A program made the position numbers and the translations under genes. A DNA stretch of 64,000 nucleotides from Kudoa neothunni. Its lineage: Eukaryota; Cnidaria. Positions 48,748-60,214 of the stretch are shown piece by piece; position 1 is the stretch's first letter, and each line of letters opens with the position of its first letter. The notes beneath the pieces were generated by a model. The model was not told the origin of the DNA and ran no database searches. It saw only the letters and a list, made by a program, of their open reading frames with translations. The stretch covers positions 3,472,001-3,536,000 of the forward strand of contig OZ199838.1 in assembly GCA_964304625.1 (NCBI GenBank), given 5' to 3'.

Positions 48748-50691
48748 TCCTAAGCAAGGGCGAAGCGGATTATTTTTGAATATTCAAAACTTTTATTTTC
48801 CTTAACACGATCTTTAGGCGGCCGCCAATTCCGACAAATATTGATGCCAACAAGCTCATTAATTTGTTACTTTAAATGATTAATCTGGAATAAATTTTTC
48901 AAAACTTTTTTTATAATAAATATACCCACTATTGTATGAAGCCGCATTTTCGCGCCGGTACATTAATAAGCCCAAGCAAAAGGAGTGTATTTGCGCACAC
49001 CTTATAAAGACACATACTTTATACATAAAGATAGATGGGGTTGCCATATTGGCTAGTGATGAAACTTATAGGGAGGGATATTAACCTTAACTGATTATTC
49101 CATTGAAACAATCCAATTTTAATCCTATTATTGAAAACGTGCAATCCGTTTAATAAAATTAAAAATGATAAAAAACCATTTTTAAATGACTCGAAAGTTT
49201 TTAGAATTTTAATAAAAATGGATAAAGTATTTTTATTTACAATGGTCATGAGAAGCTCTAAAAATGTCTGATTTAGGAAAAAGTTTTAAATGCGAATGCC
49301 AACTAATGGTTGACATCGAGTGTCTTCCTTTATGCGTATAAGAATAAATGATAAGACCAAAAAATTAAATTACACATGTGTATATATATTTTCTAATATT
49401 TAGAAAATGAGATAATAATCAAACATTCTAATCTAGATTTATATCGAAATATTTCATGTTTTATTCATATAGAGATGAAACGGTTTTCCCTCTGATTATT
49501 TTTATTTTTAGAAAATTAATTGATTAAAAATGATTACTATTTAAAAATAATTTCTTAAGTATTATTATTATTATTAAGGCAATAGGATTTATAAATAATT
49601 TGTTAGAATAATTACAATACACGAACAAAAAATGTATCAACAACATAATTTAATAATAAGCTTGTGGTATTTGTTGGGGTTAAGATAGTTTTGTGGAGTC
49701 GAATGAATAAAGTCCTATCTTATCTTGGTCGGCACTTATATGAAATAATTTACAATTAGTGCTATTATACAAGCCCCATCATATTAGTCTCTTTACATTG
49801 CATATATGAAGCGATGGTTTCTGTCTTAATAATTTTAATATAAAAAAATATATTTATAAGTCGTTAAATAATCATTACAATAATGTCATGTGGCTCAATT
49901 AAGCCACCGAGGGATTAATAATGATAACGAGATTAAAAGTTCTTATCGATATTACTCAACTGTTTTTGATTATCAAACTAATTCAATAATTTTTATCAAT
50001 ATGTGAATATGACCCAACAATTAAAAACATTCAAAATCTTATAAAATGGATGTATGCGGTCTTATTTCAGACGAATTTAGTGAAACATCTTAATTATACC
50101 TTGTGTTTATAATCGACTGCTTTAAAACGTAGTTTCAGTACGATAAAATTATAAATATACAAAATTTAACATTTTTAATGTTTTAGAATTTCAGGTGATG
50201 AGTGAATATATTCCAAAAATTATAACTAGTCAGCGTCTATTCTAATAATGCTGAACAATAACCCTAACCAAAGTTAAAATAAATAAAAAGATCTTATAAA
50301 TTTAAACAAAATTGATAAATAATCCATGAAATATTATTAGATTAATAAAAGATAAAAGCTTCTGATTCTGCCATAAAAATATAATGATAGGTTGAAATTT
50401 AAGTGATTGGTTTTTCGTGCATCCAACTCTTGCATTCCATAACCTAAAATTGTACATGAATAAATTACTAAAAATAGTAGATACATATGAGTTACTAAAA
50501 ATATATTTTCTATATGTTGATATTTATTTATCATTCGCTATTCATATTTTAAAATTAATTTAATAGATTATTTAATAATATTAGGTAATAAATTAAGCTG
50601 GATTATTTCTACAGTCTCCGTAATCATCTTTATTTTTAAAATTGAGCGTCAAGAGTTTAAATCAGTGTAATTAATTAAAAAGAGAATAAAT
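48748..50691. other. Intergenic, AT-rich
   Basis: No gene is supported; minus frames at 49019-49249 and 50337-50534 lack motifs. The last part is the 5' flank of microprotein gene 4. Confidence 0.4.
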
Positions 50692-50965
50692 ATGGATATG
50701 CTTAACTACAACGCCATTCATGCTTTATGGATATTTATTGTGATCCTTTTACAGTTTGTCCTGCTGACTGGGATGATACAATTAAACAATCGTAAGAGAG
50801 AAAGATTGCAAGTTATTTTTTAGGATTCTTTAGCCATATTAAAATTCACATTAGAGAAATCTAGAATCAAATCTTGGAAAACCTATCGTTCTCGGGGAGT
50901 ACACAAAAAAAATGGAATTGGATCACTCCCTTGATGAAGTCCCTCCACCTACTTATTCTGCCTAA
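50692..50965 (+). CDS. One-pass membrane PPxY microprotein 4 (76 aa)
   Basis: Two exons, 50692-50811 and 50855-50965, with a 43-bp phase-0 intron. The N-terminus NYNAIHALW leads into the helix IFIVILLQFVLLTG, then MIQLNNRKRERLQ at the splice site. The tail (starting RNLESNLGKPIVLGEYTKKM) ends DEVPPPTYSA, a PPTY motif at the very C-terminus. A Pro-rich acidic approach to PPxY is typical of strong WW ligands. This and copy 3 share most of the juxtamembrane block, so all four derive from one ancestor. Confidence 0.76.
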
Positions 50966-52587
50966 ATCATCTCAACTATCACAGGGGTCGATTAATTACG
51001 TTAAATTCATTATATAGTTTGTACGTGTTCTTCACTGGTGTTTTTTCTTTCACGGCGTCGGTCCCATTTAATTTTGTTTAAAAAATTCTATTAAATAATG
51101 GTTTATAATTCCTTATCTTCTAAAGTTTTACTTATTACGGTCTATTAACTACTATAACAAAACTTGGATCTATCATAATTTTTGGGGATAGAAAAAACCT
51201 AAATAGTGTTTGGTATATACTTAAGCACGTTGATGATAAATAAATTAGCCACAAGAAAGATCAATAATTGTAATTCCTATATTGGATATTTACATTTCTT
51301 AATATTATTTTTAATATTTGAATTTTAGTAATATCTGAACGTTTTCACATATAAATGGCAAACTAAATCCAATTTTAATCGTATTTCCATCATACTATCC
51401 TGTTGAGAAATTATAAAATTTGTAGAATTAAAAAATTAATTGATTATTCGTACTGCTGTCTTCCGGCAGCATTTTTTCTCTTTAATTCTTAACGATTTTT
51501 TTGTGTATAGTTCACTACAGTGAATTTTGGAATTTTATCTATATTTGATAATTTTTTCTAAATTCCTAATTTTTAGGCGGAAAAATAACATGAAGTGACT
51601 AAAATTAATTTCATCCTTGACTTTTGGAATATTTTGTTCCAAAAAAAAGACTATTTTTTTAAGTTTAATGCTTCCCGCTGTTTATCCAATGGAAAATTTT
51701 AATAAATTCAATATTTCGTAACATAACGTATTATAAAGATTAAAAATATGATTTTTTGATTTTTTTAAATAAAATAAATATCTACAGTGTCGTATTTCTA
51801 AGCAATTCATAAAAATAAATAAATATAAGAAATCAGTCTTATGTGACTGTAAATATAGAGCAAAAAAATTAATTATAAATTTTTGCTAAAAAAATGTTGA
51901 ATAATTTTTTTAATGAATAAACTAAAATATCTATAATAAAGGAATCGAAGTTTTATTATTGCTTAAAACCCTTTCATTTTCCAGATTGCAAAGACGTAAA
52001 CCAGTCTAAATTTACAGTGAAGTTATAAGGAACAACGTTACTAGCATCGTTTTATTACATAGTACTGACGCAAATTCCATAGAGGGATAGAAAAACAATC
52101 ACCAATATTTCTATACATAATTATAAAATTATGATGTGTTTGTATTATTTTTACTTTTAGATTTGTCACTGACATAGAATTCATGCTTTGGTGGGACGGC
52201 GGAACTAACATTAATCAAATATTTACAATAAATGGCATTAAAATTTTTTATAAATTATTTTATGTGTAAATAAAGTTTATGATTTTATAATATGTAATTT
52301 ATTAGTTAATATTATCAGCGAATATTGAAATTATAAGGAGATTCGCTGATAACTTTTAAACGACTATTTATTTTATCTTTAAAGTAATAGTATTTGAGAG
52401 ATATATGTATATATAATTCTTGAATATAATATTATTACGTATAGGTATATGTTGAAGGAAAAAAAGTAATTTCATTGGCTGGGTTATGGTTTTCTGGCCT
52501 AATAGAAACATTAGATCCAATATAATTATGTCAAATACGTAATAAAATAAGCGCACCGCCCTTCCTTATTACAATACTAAGATTTAG
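50966..52587. other. Intergenic, AT-rich
   Basis: No gene is seen. The minus frame at 52368-52556 lies downstream of the ADAM stop and has no motif. Confidence 0.4.
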
Positions 52588-54622
52588 TTATTTAAACTAA
52601 GAACAGATTCCTGTTGATTCACCTGATTTTCACCACATTGCACATTTTTACAAGGGCTATAATCATTGTATTTCGGCACACATTTACCCATGATACACAA
52701 CTAAATACACTAAGAGTTTCAATTATTATCTATATTACTATTCCATCCGGACATCTTATGTGTTCACAAGCATTTAAATTCTCCGTTGCACTAATACATC
52801 TATTGTTCATGCACATCTAGATTGGGTTATTGATTAGGGCAAAAATGTTAATAATACTTTGTTTTCACCACATTTGTGGCCATTTGGAATAAGTCCTAAG
52901 TGTGTACCTGTGATGGAATGATGCATCAATCTATTGGGTCATAAGTTTAATGCGGCCCTTAATTTTATTTTTACATGCACATTCCTCCCAAGGTTTTGCT
53001 GTTGTAATACATTCCGCTTATTGGGGTTCCCATAGGCGCAAAACAAGCCAGCACGCCACAATATTCATCCCTAGTATAAATTTTTAAATATTCTCAATTA
53101 GCGCAATCACGCATTTTTTTCTTGTGGTGGTGTAAGATCATATTTATTTTGTCTATCCATCAATTTCTCACACCTTGGTTCGTATCTCGCCCTGTCTATT
53201 TACCTCAACATTAATCTCACGTAATTCCATATAACTTCTGTACTCGAGTTATGGGAAATAATACATTGCTGATTGGCATTTGGACAAATTCCGTTCGCAC
53301 AATATGCCTATATATAAAAATACAAAATTTATATTATTTTGATTTATTTACACTGCCGGATCTACAGGGTGTCCCATCTGGTTTGCTGTTAGCTACTGGG
53401 CACTAAATGAGTTCATTAAAAGACAACCATGACAGTCATTTAAATTTAACTTACAAAGGGACTTTTTCCAGAACATGTTTCTTCCAAGTGACATTCATCA
53501 GCTTGACGACACACATCACCCATTTTAAGCTTTACACACATAGAAAATAAATATATTCAGATAAAGCTACTTTGCATGATGAACAACATTCGCCTTTCGA
53601 ACATTCCGCGTTTGGCTTTAGTTTGCATGTGGTCATATCGCAACAATTGACTTCGCCGCTGATGATACAGTTGGCCTCAAATCCACAGTCACATTCTTCC
53701 CCTGGATCTACCATCCCGTTTCCGCACACTTGAAATACAGGATGATTGATGTTGCTCTATATTAAATTAGATAAGAAGAGTTTTTAGATTCTAAATATTT
53801 CTTAATACCACCAAAAAGTCGTTTTTGTGGAAATTTTCTAGATGGGTTTTCAAATTTTCAAAACCTTTTACACTAAATGCTGGAGGGTATGGTAGGGTAC
53901 TCGGCCTGGAGGAAATTATAATTATTTCTTCAAAATATTTTCTCATTATACCACTCATTGTAGACTGAACGCATGATACATCCGTATTCTTCATTAAAAC
54001 ATATACTACCTTTACGATGTAAATGAAATTATGTTTAAATAAAACATGTTGGTTTACTTCCTTTCTCAACGTGACTTGAACCTAACATGTGTCCTAATTC
54101 GTGTGAGAATGTTATGTGATCTGTTTGTCTATCTAGTCTTTCTCCTTTGGATATCTACTCACAGGATGAATTGTTATTTTCTCAATCAATATTAACCTGT
54201 ACAAGTGCCGATCCAAATTTAGGCAATCCATCGATGGTAAAAAGTGCTATACCCATTGGACCGCCACCTTGATTGTAAGGTTGATATCTTAGGTTCAATA
54301 ATAAATGCGAGTAAATAACCAAAACTATTACACAAACATCGTATGGTATCCACTGTTGATTGAAGAACTTACGAGGAATTTACGAAATTCTCTAACCATT
54401 ACCGCCAGGGTTGTTCCTTTCTCCTGGAAGTTGCTCAGTTGGAAGGATCTTACAATTATCTTTATATTATGCCATGAATAAGTCTAAAACATATTAGAAT
54501 TTACCTAGAAATATGTCAATACTTGCATTGATTTAACTACGACAGATTTTAAATACGTGGATTCTCTCTGGTCTAGTTCAATCTTCAAGAAAATGATAAA
54601 TATTATGTATCACACACTTATT

Positions 54623-54659
<37 letters not shown>

Positions 54660-54847
54660 ACCGTGCTCCTAGCTTTATGGATGTTTATATGAACATATCT
54701 AGTTTTTTCCATGCGTTTAATGTATTTTGGATCTCGCCATAACTATATTGCATAAAGGATGTAAATATGCAGTACATATAATTTCATTGATAAAATAAAG
54801 AATTACTTCATTTTCTCCAGATTTATCTGCACCAGTATCTAAACCAT
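52588..54847 (-). CDS. ADAM-family metalloprotease-disintegrin (5' end uncertain)
   Basis: A multi-exon minus-strand gene with mostly 20-70 bp introns. Metalloprotease exons: about 54512-54580 ([20 protein letters not shown]), 54375-54490 ([14 protein letters not shown] to VREFRKFL), 54195-54330 ([20 protein letters not shown]) and 54050-54130, which holds the zinc site [16 protein letters not shown], a full HExxHxxGxxH. Next come EEYGCIMRS and [17 protein letters not shown], then a disintegrin segment [16 protein letters not shown] with [16 protein letters not shown]. Cys-rich and EGF-like exons follow ([54 protein letters not shown]). M12B enzymes shed membrane proteins or cut matrix. I see no transmembrane segment or cytoplasmic tail after the Cys-rich part, so it may be secreted. 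Prodomain and signal peptide are not resolved; a possible exon is at about 54810-54847. ADAM10 is the closest by disintegrin motif, not certain. Confidence 0.8.
54625..54655. repeat. (TA)n microsatellite
   Basis: About fifteen TA units, probably inside a longer 5' intron of the ADAM gene. Confidence 0.9.
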
Positions 54848-55215
54848 AATTTAAAAAATAACTAGAATTAATTTATAATTATTGTCACATCTAGGTGTTA
54901 TAAAAAAAAGAATGAACATATTTGCAATCATTGTCATATTTAATCAACAACCCAGTATAATTCGGTATGGATCATGGTATAATGATCCTTATAGCATTAA
55001 GAATGTTTATTCCACATCTCATATAATCACATTAAAACTCAAAAAAACCATCCAAACAATACAATGAAGTAACCAAAACGATAACTATGAATCAACTGAA
55101 ATCTGCCTCAATCGTTTTATTTATTATGGATCACGCTGAAACTTAATGATATTCCATTCACTTTATCTTTATCCAATAGATAATTAATGAAATGTAATAT
55201 ATTCAATAACTATTA
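54848..55215. other. Flank of the ADAM gene, no feature resolved
   Basis: This may hold the missing 5' exons of the ADAM gene; none is convincing. Confidence 0.3.
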
Positions 55216-56378
55216 TCCTTTTATATATATATATATATATATATAAACGAGGACTGACGGTATGTTTGTGTGTGTGTGTTTGTGTATGCCCCTAAGTACG
55301 CATAATTTTTTCCTTATAGAGAGCCATATATAAAGTTTTTATAAATTTGCGATATTTAAAAAATCGTTTAATTGTTTTTCGGACTACGAAAGTTTCCAAA
55401 AAGTATTTATGAAATAGTGATTTTGTCGATTTAAAGTTTGTTTTTCGGATTAAATGAGTTCAACGATAGGATTAGCACTTGCTTATTTCATGGTTATGGT
55501 CGGTTGAAGTTAACTATCTCCCTTATATGCTCCATCATATGCTCATTAACTGCTTCTATCTATCTTTATATATAAGGTTGGCGTTTCTGTTTGGGTGTCT
55601 GTTTAAACACACTCCTTATTCGTGGGGCTTTAACGTATATGACTTGATAAGTATATTTATAAGTTCTATCAATGGTTTTCAATGTGATAAAAAATCTATA
55701 TATGTTTTATAAATAACGAATTCGTGGGAGAACGTTAAAGTTACGTTGATTGAAGCGTTATAATGGAAATACTGCGTTCATAGTTCTCATTAAATTGTCC
55801 GCTATGTTCTACTTTACGTGATTAAATTAAATGCGGATGGTTGTACTTTTATTTCACCAAATTATTTTAATTGTTTATGATAAAAGCGCGTGTATGTTTA
55901 TACCGAGCTAAACGATGTCAATTTCAGCAATATCGATTAATTTTCATAAGTTTTCTTCTATCTCTTTTATTTTTTCTATTTTTTTATCTTTTAAAAAGTT
56001 AGTGGTGCACCCAGTTACTGATCCAAGTCAGAATTCGAAATTTAAAAATCCCCCGGGCCAAAAAATAACGTTTTAGATAACACTTTAACGGGATTTAAAT
56101 AATTCGGAATGAAAAAAAATACAACGTTGACCTTAACTTGTTTAGCGTTGATGCCGAGCCACGAAATTTTTAAATGGACGCCGGGATTGATGCTTTCCTT
56201 CACAAAAATTATCATTATTTAAATTGCATAATCCAAATCGTTATAGTAAGTTGCTTAAAAATTTTTAGTTATTTTGCTTCTATGGGTTAATTCGAGATTT
56301 CAATATATTTTTTGAATGCTATTAAAAAATGCCTCTAGGCGAAATCTTCCCCAAGCAACGCTGGGCAGTTCGAACTAG
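55216..56378 (+). mobile_element. Helitron-like non-autonomous element, 1.16 kb
   Basis: It begins TCC before a (TA)n tract (55222-55245) and GACTGACGGTATGTTTGTGTG, a start resembling that of many non-autonomous Helitrons. It ends with a GC-rich hairpin-like segment CCCCAAGCAACGCTGGGC and terminal CTAG followed by T (56375-56379), fitting the Helitron CTRR-T end. A second start-like segment at 55558-55610 (TATATAAGGTTGGCGTTTCTG) suggests a nested or duplicated 5' end. No Rep or helicase coding. The 3' half is shared, inverted, with 33990-34430. Confidence 0.55.
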
Positions 56379-58428
56379 TAGTTATTAAATAAAATTTTAA
56401 CTTACCGTTCAAAAAGTATGTTAACCATACAAAAACGAGAAACAATATAAACCAACACTTTTAAATATCAATAACATTTCTACGATAGAGTTTTTGTTAG
56501 TTTAACGGCAACAAATGGTGAATAAGCAATTTTCAGGTAGACTTTATTATTCAGTTTTCATTTTTATTTAATTATTGATAATGTAGGAATTAATAGGTTT
56601 AACTTCTTTAAACTACATTTTGTGGATACAATAACCGGATTCTATCGAATAACAAATAAATCTTCAATATTTTAAAATCTTAAGTTACTTTAATGAATGC
56701 TTTTAGAGATTTTGTACATTTATTATGTATACATTGGTGTTTCAATGAAATTTAGCCATCGCAACTGGCCAACCCAGTCAATAAACACATTACTCGGATT
56801 ATTTCTCGAATATTCAAGGAAATAACGAGACACAATCTGAGTTAATCAATGCTTAAAAAAATAAAACACCACGAATTTTTATCTTATGTTTTAAATATTT
56901 TTATTATAATCTATTTTACTTTTAGAATTACATTACGCGTAAATTAAAAGCCACCGTTTGTTCGTATATAATGATCTTAGTTGGTATTATATGAATACAT
57001 TAATATGATAATCCTTATAAACCTTTGGTTTGGTGATCCAAATTAATCAAATTGCTATACTTATATCATATATGATTTTATTAAGTTAAATGTGAATTAT
57101 TGGATATTTACATATTCTCATAATAATAATCTTAGTCGAATTTTGCTCATTTGTTCATTGTTAAATAAACAGCCCACAATCATTTAAATCATTAATAAAA
57201 AAATGTAACTTGTGATTGTTCTTAAATTAGTTTTCAATTGACAAAAAACTTACTACAGATGATTAAATTGTGTAGTTCTGTTTACTCAGAATATCTCTGC
57301 GAACGATAGAGGCACGGGAGAGTCATGTTAGCTTTACGAGGTTGTTTGTAAAATTAGTTACTGAACATCTTCGTTTCAGAACAATCAATTCAAAAACCTT
57401 CTCCATCAGTTAATTGGATCACAAAGGCCGAAAAAAATTATTATCCAAAATAAAAATAATCAATTTTCATTGGAGGATTTTATTGTTGGTTTTAAAAACT
57501 TCAAAAGTCCCATTAAAACTTTTTCTTAGATTACCACTATTCCACACGTCATTTACAACATTAAAATATTCTAAAGATATTATTCTATTAATTAACTACT
57601 TCAAAATATTACAAAAATAACATAAAATAATATCAAAACTTTTTCTATAATTTTTATAATTTTAAGTTCTTTAATAATCATTTATTGAATATTTCGCTTT
57701 TTTCAGACAAAAGTAGCTTGGTAGAGAATAAAAACATTGTTTTTCCTTAAATTTTAAGTTATCTATAAAGAATGTAATTAGCCTTATTTTTAATACATAT
57801 ATTTAATAATCATCGCAATAATAATGGTGAATAAAAGTATTAAAGTAAATAATTCCACATTTCTTTCAAAAATTATTGTTAGGTTTTAAAAATCTCTTAA
57901 AAATATGTTTTCAAATAATAAAATAGAATTTATTTCATTTTTAATGATTCGGTGAATAAAAATATTATTTCTCGTTAAATTAAAAGAAAGAATGGCTAAT
58001 GGCTCCTGTCTAAATAATCAATGAGTATAGTTTTAGCCGTAGTTAATTATTTTTGACGCCTAAGAGTGATAGAAATAGGCCAAAAATACTCAAATACATA
58101 AGATTCTAAAAAATAAAGTTTATACATAAACTATTAATAGGAATTTCTTGGATTAAAAATGGAAGCAAGAAAGAGTACATGTCATTTAGTTGTTTTTCTG
58201 ATAAACATTTAAACTTGTTTACTTTAATTTGACATCAGTTCTTCCTATAATGTGCTGAATCATATATACGCGTAAAATAGTGTATAATTATTATTAGAGT
58301 TTAATTAATAAAAAATACATTTTAATATTAATAATTTTGTATTACTTTAATTTTCACTTAAAATTTTATTCACATTCCTCAAATTAGATGGAGGAATTTT
58401 TTTAATAAATTTGTCATCAACAATTCAG
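56379..58428. other. Intergenic with one MITE fragment
   Basis: No gene is supported; the frame at 57414-57620 is Lys/Leu-rich and looks like chance. A MITE relic lies at 57990-58166. Confidence 0.4.
57990..58166 (-). mobile_element. MITE of the TGGCTATTGG family, partial copy D (inverted)
   Basis: In reverse complement it matches copy A from AAACTTTATTTTTTAGAATC through the core (GTCAAAAATAATTAACTACG) to the GAGCCATTAGCCATTC end. The other terminus has diverged or been lost. Confidence 0.6.
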
Positions 58429-59095
58429 TTATCCTTTTAGAAACTGTATGATCACACGAAAGCTTCCTTGGTAGTCGACCTCAGTTTTAACTTCACAAGT
58501 GATCAATTTCACGTAATCCCCTTCCGAGAAAAGAAAAAGGTTTATATAGTCAGAACTAAAAATGATACCTACTTTTATTCATATGATTAAATAAAGGAAG
58601 TACTATTTTACTCTATTGTAGTTTTTTCGAAACTTAAAACAACTTTAGTATCTACATCATAATTGTTGCTTGTTTATTACCCTCAAAAAATTTGTATATC
58701 AATATATCCCTTAAAAGTATTCAATTTTAAGCACATAATATGCATAAGAATATGATAACTAAAGTGCTCTAGTTTTATATTCAATTATGAATAAGACACT
58801 AATAATGCATCGAGCGAAATGGTACAGCATCATGTAAAAAGGTGCCCGGTGATTAACGTGATATAGATGGGTTGTAGTGGATATATTAGCGAACTAGATT
58901 TTGCCCTAAAACGTTCATGTGTTGGTAAGGTCTGATCCAAAATGTCCAAAAATAGTCAAACGTCAAATCCGACTCTCTCATTATACCACATTACGTCTAT
59001 AATGGATCACACAAAGTGACAGGACACTTTAACACAGTTTTCATTACTGAAATGATACGGACAGCGCAGATACATTTCCTTCCCGAGATCAGAGT
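58429..59095 (-). other. Coding-looking patches, unresolved gene or relic
   Basis: Three minus-strand stretches read like protein: about 59025-59095 (LGKEMYLRCPYHFSNENCVK), about 58890-58980 (LTFDYFWTFWIRPYQHMNVL) and 58429-58540, which ends EGDYVKLITCEVKTEVDYQG and then FRVIIQFLKG before TAA. They could be exons of one gene on the minus strand, but I could not join them convincingly and recognise no family. The region is less AT-rich than its flanks. Confidence 0.25.
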
Positions 59096-59116
59096 TGATC
59101 TTTAAACTTTTAAAAG

Positions 59117-59672
59117 CAGGTTTCGGCAACCTTGTTGAGTAACAGGCCGAACAAACATACCCTAACTGTAATGTGGACTGTGTCGTATTAAAATTAATTG
59201 ATTAAAATATTGAATTATTGTTAATTCAATTTATTATTTTAATATATAAATAAGAATTTATATAAGTCGTTTTAACTATAAATGTACGTCAAATCGAAAG
59301 TATTTTATTCTAAAAATTGCAAATGCAGTGTAATCAACTCGTGCATAGATTGTGAATAAAGAATTATTGGACAACGTCAAATATCATTATATGTAGCTAA
59401 TTGTTTTTTAAAAATATTTTACAGATTTATAGAAATAATTTTAATGTTATTTTAGCCGGTATATCTATTCAGAGTTCATAATTTAATGAATATGATTTTA
59501 TACCGACAACATACATATTAACATTTTGAAGGATGACCTTGATAAAAACTTGAAAATTATTTAGTTATTTAAGATATTAAGAAAAATTTGTATATTGGTC
59601 AATGCATAGCGAGCCGGATAGAGATAACTAAGTGGTCGGATTAGGTCCCGGGTCGTAGGTTGCCGACCCCTG
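59117..59672. mobile_element. hAT-type MITE, 556 bp
   Basis: Inverted ends CAGGTTTCGGCAACCTTG (left) and CAGGGGTCGGCAACCTACG (right, reverse complement) are typical of Charlie-like hAT elements. The flanks TTTAAAAG and TTCTAAAG give a probable 8-bp target duplication with two mismatches. No coding. Confidence 0.8.
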
Positions 59673-60214
59673 TTCTAAAGCATCAATCAAATGGCCATGC
59701 ACTTGAATCACCTCCCTGTCATTCAAAATTCACTTTGAGAAAAGTGCTACGTGACTTAAGGATATTTAACGTGCTTAAATACAAGAAATATGACTAAACT
59801 ATGTCTGATTCAAATGGAATTTTTAAGAAAATGATTTAACTTTAAAATTGAATATTATTTATATTTTCTGCGTATATATTGAAAATTTCGTTACTATAAT
59901 AATTGTTACTGTCAAAAATTTTATTATTTTTAAATACAAAACAGTTAGAAAAACGTTTAATTTTATTAAAGAAACTTTTAACACACAATACACTACTTAA
60001 TACTCATAAGTTAGCTAGAGCTAGAATTTATTATTATCATCAATCTAAAAAATTTAATATCTACGTCTTATGAGTAAATTTATTTTTAAAATTATTATTA
60101 ACAAAAAAATTAACATAATAACAAAATAAACTCATATAATTTGTGAACTCCTGACTCAACCCCGTTGAAAAACATTATCGCAAGCTATCGTTTGTTGACG
60201 ACCTCTAAAAAATA
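59673..60214. other. 5' flank of RFT1
   Basis: AT-rich, no gene and no distinct promoter motif seen. Confidence 0.4.

Noticed and set aside
52614-52820. Plus-strand 68-aa hydrophobic frame
   Set aside because: Antisense of ADAM Cys-rich exons; the minus-strand reading has regular cysteines and splices.
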